A stretch of DNA of 9,878 bases from an uncultured Ruminococcus sp. (lineage in GTDB: Bacteria > Bacillota > Clostridia > Oscillospirales > Acutalibacteraceae), in contig CACYBZ010000169.1 in NCBI GenBank assembly GCA_902772795.1, forward strand, positions 1-9,878, read 5' to 3'. Shown here piece by piece: positions 1-6,438 of the stretch. The position numbers were made by a program, and so were the translations under genes. Below the pieces are notes generated by a model. The model saw nothing but the letters and a program-made list of their open reading frames with translations, made no database searches and was not told the DNA's origin. Every line of letters begins with the position of its first letter. Within the stretch, counting starts at the first letter, position 1.

Positions 1-173
1 CGCCCCTGAACCCCGCAAGCCTTTAAAAAGGCTTGACCGAAACTTTAAGGCGAAATCTGCTGTCGCAGATTTCGGACAACGCAGAGAAAACTCTCCGAAC
101 GAAGTGAGCCTCAAAAGTTTTTGTCCAACTTTTTTCAAAAAGTTGGCGGGATTTTTAAGGGCGGAGCCCTTAA
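1..173. repeat. Multi-hairpin intergenic repeat element (left copy, cut by window edge)
   Basis: A non-coding run of consecutive perfect inverted repeats lies past the 3' end of pckA. The stems are 16-23 with 28-35 (8 bp), 51-60 with 65-74 (10 bp, loop TGTC), 125-134 with 137-146 (10 bp, loop TC) and 155-162 with 166-173 (8 bp, loop GGA). A weaker one is 83-86 with 91-94. Bases 1-53 recur exactly at 9826-9878 in the same orientation, so this is a repeated element rather than a pckA-specific structure. None of the stems is followed by a clear T-run. I recall similar hairpin strings between genes in Ruminococcus, but this is from memory. The element probably starts upstream of base 1, since the partner arm of the first GCCCCTGA is missing. 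Confidence 0.8.
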
Positions 174-179
174 ACAACT

Positions 180-209
180 AAAAACCTCCCGTATTGGTTT
201 TACGGGAGG
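180..209 (-). terminator. Intrinsic terminator of pckA
   Basis: A perfect 9-bp stem (185-193 with 201-209, CCTCCCGTA/TACGGGAGG) has a 7-nt loop. Read on the minus strand it is followed by a run of five T (the A-run at 180-184). It lies 24 bases past the pckA stop codon and has the classic layout of a Rho-independent terminator for that gene. The plus-strand side has only a mixed TTTCTTATT tail. Confidence 0.85.
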
Positions 210-232
210 CTTTCTTATTAAAAGAACTTTAA

Positions 233-1801
233 TTATTCTGCTTTAGGGCCTGCATTGACAACTTCTTCTGACATCAATGTGTACTTCTTAAAGTTGTCGA
301 CAAAAGACTGTGCCAACTGCTTTGCTTTAGCTTCGTAGTCAGCTTTGTTCTCCCATGTGTTGGCGGGAATCATCAGTTCATCGGGAACACCGGGGCAAGT
401 CGTCGGAACAGATACTCCAAAATAAGGGTCTGTGACAAATTCGCTCTTGAGAAGTTCACCGTTGAGTGCTGCGGTTACCATTGCACGGGTATAAGATAAC
501 TTCATTCTCTTGCCTGTGCCGTTCCAGCCTGTGTTGACAAGATAAACCGATGCTCCTGCTTTTTCTACCTTTTCAGCCAGCATTCCTGCATAAACGGACG
601 GGTCAAGCGGAAGGAACGGTTCACCAAAACAGGTTGAGAATGTGGGAACGGGTTCTTTAACACCGATTTCTGTACCTGCCAGCTTTGAAGTAAAGCCTGA
701 TACAAAATAATACATTGCCTGATTCTTGTCAAGCTTGGAGATGGGAGGCAATACGCCGTAAGCGTCAGCGGTAAGGAAAATAACGGTCTTGGGAACGCTT
801 GTGGACATGCCTGAAAGTTCTGCGTTGGAAATGTACTCTACAGGATAACCTACACGGCTGTTGACAGCAAGAGAGTCATCATCAAAGTCAAATTCTCTTG
901 TTTCATCGTCCATGACAACATTTTCTACCAGTGCACCGAATCTGATAGCATTATAAATATCGGGTTCATTCTCTGCGGAAAGGTTGATACATTTTGCATA
1001 ACAACCACCCTCAAAGTTGAATACGGAATCATCTGCCCAACCATGTTCGTCATCACCGATAAGGTTACGGTTAGGGTCAGCAGAAAGTGTTGTCTTACCT
1101 GTTCCTGAAAGTCCGAAGAATACAGCTGCGTCGCCTTCGCTGCCGATGTTGGCGGAACAGTGCATAGGCAATACGCCTTCTTTGGGAAGTATGTAGTTCA
1201 TTACAGAGAATACAGACTTCTTGATTTCGCCTGCATACTGGCTGCCACAAATCAGGACAATACGCTTTTCATAGTCAATCATGATAGCGGCTTCGCTGTT
1301 GGTGTGGTCACGCTCAGGGATACATTTAAATCCGGGTGCAGCAATAACAGTATAGTCTTCTTCAAATGTTGCGAGCTGTTCTGCGGTAGGACGGCGGAGC
1401 AACTGATGAATGAACAGATTCTGTGAAGCCAGTTCGTTGACAATTCTGAATGACTTTGTATATTTAGCGTCAGCACCTGCGAAACCGTCAAAAATAAAGA
1501 TTTCACGGTTCTGCAAGTAAGCGGTTACCTTCTCATAGAGTGCATCGAAAACAGCCTGTGTTGTCGGCTTGTTGACTTTGCCCCATGCGATTTCATTATG
1601 AACTCCCTCGGAATCAACAATAAACTTATCGTTTGCCGAACGTCCCGTATATTTACCGGTCTTGACAACCAAAGCACCTGTATTACTCAGTTTACCTTCG
1701 CCACGTTCCAGAGCCTTTTCTGTGAGCTGGGCAACGGTAAGGTTACGGTAAACAGCAACGGGGTTGATAATACCTAATTTTTCTAATCCGTATGTTTGCA
1801 T
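233..1801 (-). CDS. pckA: Phosphoenolpyruvate carboxykinase (ATP)
   Basis: This cytoplasmic enzyme interconverts oxaloacetate + ATP and PEP + CO2 + ADP. At 522 residues it has the full family length. Visible motifs are TGRS at 52-55 (substrate Arg54), the GEIKKS segment at 191-196 (catalytic/metal Lys), HCSAN at 214-218 (metal His214), the kinase P-loop [10 protein letters not shown] at 230-239, metal-binding IGDDEHGW at 248-255, and TSKLAGTE at 371-378. These match the ATP-dependent family, not the GTP one. The ATG start is supported by AGGAGG (1811-1816) nine bases upstream. The gene has its own promoter and terminator, so it is probably monocistronic. In anaerobes that ferment to succinate the enzyme often runs in the carboxylating, ATP-forming direction. 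That would fit here, but the sequence does not show direction. Confidence 0.97.
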   Translation of the reverse strand: MQTYGLEKLGIINPVAVYRNLTVAQLTEKALERGEGKLSNTGALVVKTGKYTGRSANDKFIVDSEGVHNEIAWGKVNKPTTQAVFDALYEKVTAYLQNREIFIFDGFAGADAKYTKSFRIVNELASQNLFIHQLLRRPTAEQLATFEEDYTVIAAPGFKCIPERDHTNSEAAIMIDYEKRIVLICGSQYAGEIKKSVFSVMNYILPKEGVLPMHCSANIGSEGDAAVFFGLSGTGKTTLSADPNRNLIGDDEHGWADDSVFNFEGGCYAKCINLSAENEPDIYNAIRFGALVENVVMDDETREFDFDDDSLAVNSRVGYPVEYISNAELSGMSTSVPKTVIFLTADAYGVLPPISKLDKNQAMYYFVSGFTSKLAGTEIGVKEPVPTFSTCFGEPFLPLDPSVYAGMLAEKVEKAGASVYLVNTGWNGTGKRMKLSYTRAMVTAALNGELLKSEFVTDPYFGVSVPTTCPGVPDELMIPANTWENKADYEAKAKQLAQSFVDNFKKYTLMSEEVVNAGPKAE

Positions 1802-1824
1802 TTCAAATTTCCTCCTGACTGTTA

Positions 1825-1843
1825 TTACAGGAAATACCTGTAA
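1825..1843 (-). promoter_or_regulatory. 19-base palindrome in the pckA leader
   Basis: The inverted repeat TTACAGG-AAATA-CCTGTAA has 7-bp arms (1825-1831 and 1837-1843). It lies between the predicted pckA transcription start (near 1853) and the ribosome site at 1811-1816. It could be an operator for a dimeric repressor or a small RNA hairpin affecting translation. No T-run follows, so it is not a terminator. The regulator is unknown. Confidence 0.45.
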
Positions 1844-1859
1844 AACTGTTTATACTGCT

Positions 1860-1888
1860 ATTATGACATCTGTTATCGTGTTTGTCAA
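1860..1888 (-). promoter_or_regulatory. Sigma-A-type promoter of pckA
   Basis: On the minus strand a perfect -35 TTGACA (1883-1888) is followed after 17 bases by CATAAT (1860-1865, 5 of 6 matches to TATAAT). The start point should fall near 1853, giving a leader of about 50 bases before the pckA ATG. This indicates that pckA is expressed independently of the sugar operon upstream. Confidence 0.75.
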
Positions 1889-1900
1889 GTATCTGACGGG

Positions 1901-1938
1901 GCAAATTCATAAATTATTCAGAATTTGCATGAATTTGT
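1901..1938. promoter_or_regulatory. Repeated GAATTTG motifs upstream of the pckA promoter
   Basis: GCAAATTC (1901-1908) is an inverted copy of GAATTTGC (1921-1928), and a further direct copy, GAATTTGT, follows at 1931-1938. The cluster sits 13 to 50 bases upstream of the pckA -35 box, a usual place for an activator or upstream operator. The spacer is AT-rich, so chance is a real alternative. Confidence 0.3.
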
Positions 1939-1973
1939 ACATATAAAATTCATTTTCCCACGGATATTTCTTT

Positions 1974-2019
1974 AATATGGCGGTAATTCTGCCGTTTCAT
2001 GAATATTTCCCGTCATATT
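1974..2019. repeat. Imperfect inverted repeat between the amylase gene and pckA
   Basis: The 10-base arms 1974-1983 and 2010-2019 (AATATGGCGG and CCGTCATATT) pair with one mismatch across a 26-base loop. It lies 25 bases past the amylase stop codon. There is no T-run on the minus-strand side, so I do not call it a terminator. No other obvious terminator for the amylase gene is visible before pckA. Confidence 0.3.
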
Positions 2020-2043
2020 ACTGCAATTTTCTCTCTGTCCCAT

Positions 2044-3681
2044 TCAGCGGATAACCACAACGCTCTGGGGCGGTAAGGTGAGTTTGTTGCCTGAAAATTC
2101 CGCTTTTTTATCTGTGTTCTGTGCATGGACTTCCCCGACAATTCCCTGCCATTCGCTGTCGAGTGTGGTATCTGCACTCTTGTCGGTGCTGGCGTTGTAC
2201 ATGACCAGAACTTTCTTTCCGTCATATTCCGTCACATAACCTGCCATGTAGTCGTTGGCGGTTTCGACAATCTTACTGATAGTTCCTCTGGCAATTTCAG
2301 GGTTCTGCAACTTGAGGGTTATCAGTTGCTTATAGGTACTGAACAGGGAATTGCTGTCTTTCTGTGCCTTGTCGGCGGTATCGACAATCGAAGCCTTTGC
2401 CACGTCAAATGTAACATTCATCACAGGGATTTTGTCGTATTCGTCACCCGTCCACGGCATGGGAAGACGATATGTACCGTCATTGTCCTTTTCACTGCCC
2501 AGCAGACCGAGTTCTTCACCGTAGTAAATATAGGGATTTCCGGGGGCAAGCATATAGAACATTGCCGCCATTTTTTCATTTTCGACCTTTTTTCCCAGTG
2601 ACGCTGCACTTCTTACCATGTCATGGTTGGAAAGGAATGAACAGTCTATGGCATTGGGATTTCTTTCCTTAATACTCTCATTCCACTTCTGTTCGGCGGA
2701 AAGCAATTTCCTGACGTTCTGTGAACGGACTGTCGTGATATAATTGCCTATTGCCGCACTCATCGGAAAGTTGAACTGACTGTCAATACCTGTGTTGTAC
2801 CATTCTGCCACCGTTCCTGTTCCCGACCAGTTCTCTCCGACAATGTACGAGTCCTTTTTCAGTTCGTGTGCTGTATCGACCAGCCATTTACAGAATTCTT
2901 TTCCGTCATCTCCGCCTGTATCATAATATTTGATAGCGTCCAGTCGGAAACCTGCCACACCTTTATCCAGCCAGAACTTCATGATTTTCTTGATTTCCTC
3001 CCTGACATCGGGATTGGAAAGATTCAGTTCGGGCATGGTGTCAGAGAAATTCGCTTCGTAATAGTATTCCGTCCCCTCTATCGGAGCGTATCCGGTAACG
3101 GCATCTTCTTCCTTGACAATATGATAATATTTGGCATAGCCGTCAAAATTTCCTGCCCTGACTTCTTCGCATGCCTTGATAAACCACTCATGCTGATTGG
3201 ACGAATGATTGACAACCAAATCGGTAATCACATGAATTCCCCGTTTGTCACATTCCGCAATCAGTTTTTCAAAGTCCGCCATCGTGCCGAAATTTTCATC
3301 AACCGAACAGTAATCCTCTACGGAATATTTATGATAGGATTCGGATTGTGCAATAGGGGTCAGCCAGATGCCGTCCACACCCAGATCGTCACCGCTTTCA
3401 GGATTGCCGTCATTGAGATAATCCAGTTTACTGATAATTCCCGGAATATCCCCTATACGGTCGCCATTGGAGTCACAGAAACTGTGTACAAAAATCTGAT
3501 AAAAGTTTCGGTAATTGTCCGTTGACTGTACCGCCTTGTTGGGCTCCAATGTCTTGCTCTGTGACGTTGCGGAACTGTCGCCTGATGTCGATGACGTTGT
3601 ATCATTTCCGCCACCGCAAGATGTCAGTACCGATGTCATGAGTGTTGCCATCATTGCCACAGCAATTAATTTTTTCTTCAT
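2044..3681 (-). CDS. GH13 alpha-amylase-family lipoprotein
   Basis: This is probably a cell-surface enzyme that hydrolyses alpha-1,4 links in starch or maltodextrin. A lipoprotein signal ends in LTSC (lipid-carrying Cys22), followed by a Gly/Ser/Thr linker to about residue 50. The catalytic barrel runs from about 57 to 440. It contains a Ca-binding-type loop (Asp70, Asn72, Asp74, Asp78), region I DLVVNH at 154-159, region II GFRLDAI at 244-250 with nucleophile Asp248, region III acid/base Glu283, and region IV FLSNHD with Asp354. The remainder is a C-terminal beta domain. MPELN at 216-220 resembles the MPKLN signature of neopullulanase or intermediate GH13 groups, so cyclodextrinase-like or pullulan-cleaving activity is possible. 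GGGAGG (3688-3693) precedes the ATG. It is the last gene of the maltodextrin transport cluster, 260 bases after malG. Confidence 0.93.
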   Translation of the reverse strand: MKKKLIAVAMMATLMTSVLTSCGGGNDTTSSTSGDSSATSQSKTLEPNKAVQSTDNYRNFYQIFVHSFCDSNGDRIGDIPGIISKLDYLNDGNPESGDDLGVDGIWLTPIAQSESYHKYSVEDYCSVDENFGTMADFEKLIAECDKRGIHVITDLVVNHSSNQHEWFIKACEEVRAGNFDGYAKYYHIVKEEDAVTGYAPIEGTEYYYEANFSDTMPELNLSNPDVREEIKKIMKFWLDKGVAGFRLDAIKYYDTGGDDGKEFCKWLVDTAHELKKDSYIVGENWSGTGTVAEWYNTGIDSQFNFPMSAAIGNYITTVRSQNVRKLLSAEQKWNESIKERNPNAIDCSFLSNHDMVRSAASLGKKVENEKMAAMFYMLAPGNPYIYYGEELGLLGSEKDNDGTYRLPMPWTGDEYDKIPVMNVTFDVAKASIVDTADKAQKDSNSLFSTYKQLITLKLQNPEIARGTISKIVETANDYMAGYVTEYDGKKVLVMYNASTDKSADTTLDSEWQGIVGEVHAQNTDKKAEFSGNKLTLPPQSVVVIR

Positions 3682-3806
3682 GAAATTCCTCCCTTTCTGT
3701 ATAATTCGCAGAAATCTGCCGATAATACTAACAAGTCATTTGTCGCTCTTTCTCCCCTGTTCCGACAGTGCAAGACCGTATTTTCTTTGGCTACGGCTTT
3801 CAGACT

Positions 3807-3856
3807 CAGGGGCGGAATCCCCTGCTCAGGGGAAGCGGGGGATTTTCCGCCCCCTG
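3807..3856. repeat. GC-rich long palindrome between malG and the amylase gene
   Basis: CAGGGGCGGAATCCCC (3807-3822) pairs with 3838-3856 to form a long hairpin with small bulges (two extra T, one extra C). A smaller alternative hairpin, CAGGGG/CCCCTG (3807-3812 with 3819-3824), lies inside it. Its G and C content contrasts sharply with the flanking AT-rich DNA. No T-run follows. It may be a dispersed palindromic repeat or a processing or stability element of the operon mRNA. Confidence 0.55.
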
Positions 3857-3884
3857 CCGAAACGCAAATGCTTTATATAAATAT

Positions 3885-3911
3885 AGAGGTGAAGACTTCG
3901 CCTTCACCTCT
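3885..3911. terminator. Terminator-like hairpin after malG
   Basis: AGAGGTGAAG (3885-3894) pairs perfectly with CTTCACCTCT (3902-3911) across a 7-base loop, 31 bases past the malG stop codon. On the minus strand, the direction of malG, the tail is only ATATTTATAT, so termination may be partial. On the plus strand the tail TATCTTTT is better, but no plus-strand gene ends here. It probably acts as a leaky terminator between the transporter genes and the amylase gene. Confidence 0.55.
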
Positions 3912-3941
3912 TATCTTTTCAGGAAACTGCCATCAGGAAAA

Positions 3942-4796
3942 TTATCCCTTTACAGCACCGCCCGTAATACCTTCTACATAGAACTTCTGCATCTTCAGGA
4001 ATACTGCGGTAATCGGAATAGCAACGAGTACCGAACCTGCACAGAAATTATAGAAGAATGTATCTATTTTTTCTTTGTCCGTCATGTTCCACAATACAAG
4101 GGCAACGGTGTACTGGTCAATCGCATCACGCAACAACATTTTTGCCATGATGAAATCTGTCCAGGGACTGATAAACGATGTGATAACGGTGTAAACAACG
4201 ATGGGTTTCGCCATCGGAAGAATAATCTGCCAGAAAATCTGGTTCTTTGTTGCACCGTCAATCGTTGCTGCCTCGTCAAGTGCTCTGGGAACTGTATCAA
4301 AGAATCCTTTTGAAATAAAGAAGCCCAGTGATGCACCTGCCGAATAAACGACAATCAGACCGACAATATTCTGTGACAAACCGATTGTTTTCAGAATATA
4401 ATAAATAGCTATCATGGTCATGAAACCGGGGAACATGCCCAGAATCATAGCAACGTTCATAAAAGCTTTTCTTGCCTTGAATCTCAGACGGCTGAATGTA
4501 TAAGATACCATCAGCACGCTAAGCGTAGAAATAACGCAGGAAAATATAGCGACAATCAGTGTGTTCATGAACGCTCTGGGATAGTTGAAAATGTCTGTGT
4601 TTGTGAAAAGTGTCTTGTAGTTGTCGAATGTCCACTTTGTCGGAATAACATGGGTAATATATACCGACTCTTCGCCTGAAAAAGATGTCATGACAATCCA
4701 GACCAGCGGAAGCACCCAGATAACGGAAAGAATCGTCAGGATAGTGTAGATAACAGCCATACCTACTGTTCTTTGTGTTTTGTAACTCTTTATCAT
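3942..4796 (-). CDS. malG: Maltodextrin ABC transporter permease, MalG type
   Basis: This is one of two membrane subunits of a maltose/maltodextrin importer. Of its 284 residues, hydrophobic helices lie near 13-36, 78-100, 112-135, 141-162, 197-220 and 252-270, giving the six-helix layout expected of MalG. The EAA loop, which docks the cytoplasmic ATPase, is DEAATIDGA (174-182), with the conserved LP at 193-194. The C-terminus YVEGITGGAVKG closely resembles the tail typical of MalG. The start codon overlaps the malF stop as ATGA (4793-4796), showing translational coupling and a one-to-one complex with MalF. Substrate is inferred from this family resemblance and the adjoining amylase. Related permeases for other sugars are possible but less likely. 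Confidence 0.9.
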   Translation of the reverse strand: MIKSYKTQRTVGMAVIYTILTILSVIWVLPLVWIVMTSFSGEESVYITHVIPTKWTFDNYKTLFTNTDIFNYPRAFMNTLIVAIFSCVISTLSVLMVSYTFSRLRFKARKAFMNVAMILGMFPGFMTMIAIYYILKTIGLSQNIVGLIVVYSAGASLGFFISKGFFDTVPRALDEAATIDGATKNQIFWQIILPMAKPIVVYTVITSFISPWTDFIMAKMLLRDAIDQYTVALVLWNMTDKEKIDTFFYNFCAGSVLVAIPITAVFLKMQKFYVEGITGGAVKG

Positions 4797-6289
4797 GAGA
4801 ACGCCCCCTCATCTTTAGACGATTTGGTGTTGTTGAAGGTAATCAATGAGAGCGTTGCCGAAATGATGAATACGATAATACCGATAGCTGCTGCAAGGTT
4901 GTTATCATTCTTCGTCATTGTCAGTTTATACAGCCAGGTAACCAGCAAGTCCGTACTACCTGCATTATACATATCACTCTGTTTCGGACCACCGTCACTC
5001 AACAGGAAAATAACGTTGAAGTTATTGATATTACCAACGAATGTCGAAATCAACTGCGGTGTGGTTACGAAAATCAGATAAGGAAGTGTGATTTTGGTAA
5101 ACTGCACAATAGGTGTTGCACCGTCGATACGAGCTGATTCATACAAATCTTCGGGAATGTTCAGCAAAATACCCGTTGTACTCAGAATAGTGTACGGTAC
5201 GCCTATCCAGACGTTGACCAGGATAATGGTAATTCTGGCAAGGTTGGGGTTACTTGCATCGCTGAAGAATTTTATCGGCTGGTCAATCCAACCCATATTT
5301 TTCAGGAAGACATTGACAACACCACTTTCTGAAAGCATCTGTGCCATCAGAAGGAGAGTTACGAACTGAGGAACAGCAACGGAAAGAACAAAACAGGTTC
5401 TGAATATGCTCTTACCTTTGAGTCCTTTGGTGTTAATCATCAAAGCAATGATGACACCCAGAATATAACAGGTGAATGTTGCTGCAACTGCCCAGATAAA
5501 TGTCCAGCCGAGAATTCTGGTGAATGTGCTGGAATACATCGGGTTGCTGACGAAAATGTTACTGAAGTTTCCGAATCCTACCCATGTAAACAACTGTGTA
5601 GGCGGCTGATGGCCATGGTCGAAGTTGGTAAACGCAATCAATATCATGAAAATAAGCGGTAATATTGTAAAGCAACCTACCAACAATGTAGGAAGGGCGA
5701 GCAGTGTGACATGGAAGTTTTCGTCCATGAGCAAAGCAACGTCCTGTTTGAATGTGTTGGGTCTTGAACCTGATTTCACGATTCTTTCACATTTTACTGC
5801 GGATTTAATGTTAAGGATATAGACAGCAATAAATACCGCAATCAGAATCAGTGTCAGTGTACCAAAGAGCAAAATCAGTGTGGAGTTATCGCCGAAAACG
5901 GGCTTTTTCATAACGCCCTGCTTGACGTAAGTCGTTTCTACCGTACCCAACGTTGTGAATTTTACCAGATAAGGTGCACCAAAATTAATGATGTAAGCAA
6001 AAAAAGCAATCTCAAGACCTAAGAAAACAAGTCCTTTGACAATCTGTCCGCAAGCCAGACAACCTGCTCCCATGATAACATAAGAGAGCTTTGTGGTAAT
6101 ACCACCGGTCTTGAAATCGTTGACATAATGTTTAAAGAATGTCTTTATTCCCGTAAAGAAACCAATAAAGAAATTCTTCAATGCTTTTCCGAATCTCCCC
6201 AATGCTCCGGGAATAGCCGCAAAGAAACTCTTTATTTTATAAGCGATTTTCTCACCGGTACTCAGCTGCATATAATCCAGATAATTCAT
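4793..6289 (-). CDS. malF: Maltodextrin ABC transporter permease, MalF type
   Basis: This is the larger membrane subunit paired with MalG. It is 498 residues long, with about eight hydrophobic segments (roughly 69-84, 87-107, 136-160, 192-222, 256-285, 295-318, 350-376, 462-486, plus a weaker one near 405-430). The ATPase-docking EAA-type loop is YESARIDGA at 383-391, followed by LPYL at 402-405. Its length is near that of E. coli MalF, but the large periplasmic P2 loop is absent. Instead there is a cytoplasmic N-terminal extension of about 65 residues, rich in Phe, Lys and Gly and probably amphipathic, then an extra helical pair. GGGGAG (6297-6302) sits seven bases before the ATG. It is separated from malE by 149 bases holding a strong hairpin. 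Confidence 0.9.
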   Translation of the reverse strand: MNYLDYMQLSTGEKIAYKIKSFFAAIPGALGRFGKALKNFFIGFFTGIKTFFKHYVNDFKTGGITTKLSYVIMGAGCLACGQIVKGLVFLGLEIAFFAYIINFGAPYLVKFTTLGTVETTYVKQGVMKKPVFGDNSTLILLFGTLTLILIAVFIAVYILNIKSAVKCERIVKSGSRPNTFKQDVALLMDENFHVTLLALPTLLVGCFTILPLIFMILIAFTNFDHGHQPPTQLFTWVGFGNFSNIFVSNPMYSSTFTRILGWTFIWAVAATFTCYILGVIIALMINTKGLKGKSIFRTCFVLSVAVPQFVTLLLMAQMLSESGVVNVFLKNMGWIDQPIKFFSDASNPNLARITIILVNVWIGVPYTILSTTGILLNIPEDLYESARIDGATPIVQFTKITLPYLIFVTTPQLISTFVGNINNFNVIFLLSDGGPKQSDMYNAGSTDLLVTWLYKLTMTKNDNNLAAAIGIIVFIISATLSLITFNNTKSSKDEGAFS

Positions 6290-6360
6290 TAATTCACTCC
6301 CCTTTTAACAAATAATAAACCGTCCGCTGTCTGTAAAAGAACAGCCGACATTGTTTCAAC

Positions 6361-6402
6361 CATACAAGCAGTCCGCCGTCAGCGGGCAGGACTGCTTGTA
6401 TG
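6361..6402. repeat. Strong hairpin between malE and malF
   Basis: A perfect 14-bp inverted repeat (6361-6374 with 6389-6402) encloses a 14-base loop that can add three more pairs (6375-6377 with 6385-6387). It starts 36 bases past the malE stop codon. The minus-strand tail is GTTGAAAC with no T-run, so it is not an ordinary terminator. A 3' stabilising or processing hairpin that keeps malE mRNA abundant relative to malF is the natural reading. E. coli has REP sequences at the same junction. A weaker 6326-6330/6341-6345 stem follows. Confidence 0.7.
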
Positions 6403-6438
6403 CCAATACCTAAACCAATAATTAAAATATGTCCGTTA

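Noticed and set aside
1..173. CRISPR array
   Set aside because: The hairpins differ in sequence and there are no regularly spaced identical repeats.
1974..2019. Intrinsic terminator for the amylase gene
   Set aside because: There is a mismatch in the stem, a 26-base loop and no T-run on the minus strand. Kept only as a weak inverted repeat.
2866..3525. 219-codon plus-strand frame opposite the amylase gene
   Set aside because: It lies wholly antisense to a gene with complete GH13 catalytic motifs and has no family resemblance or ribosome site. It is a shadow frame.
3768..4313. 181-codon plus-strand frame across the malG 3' end
   Set aside because: It runs through the GC-rich palindrome and the terminator-like hairpin and is antisense to malG. 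Not a believable protein.
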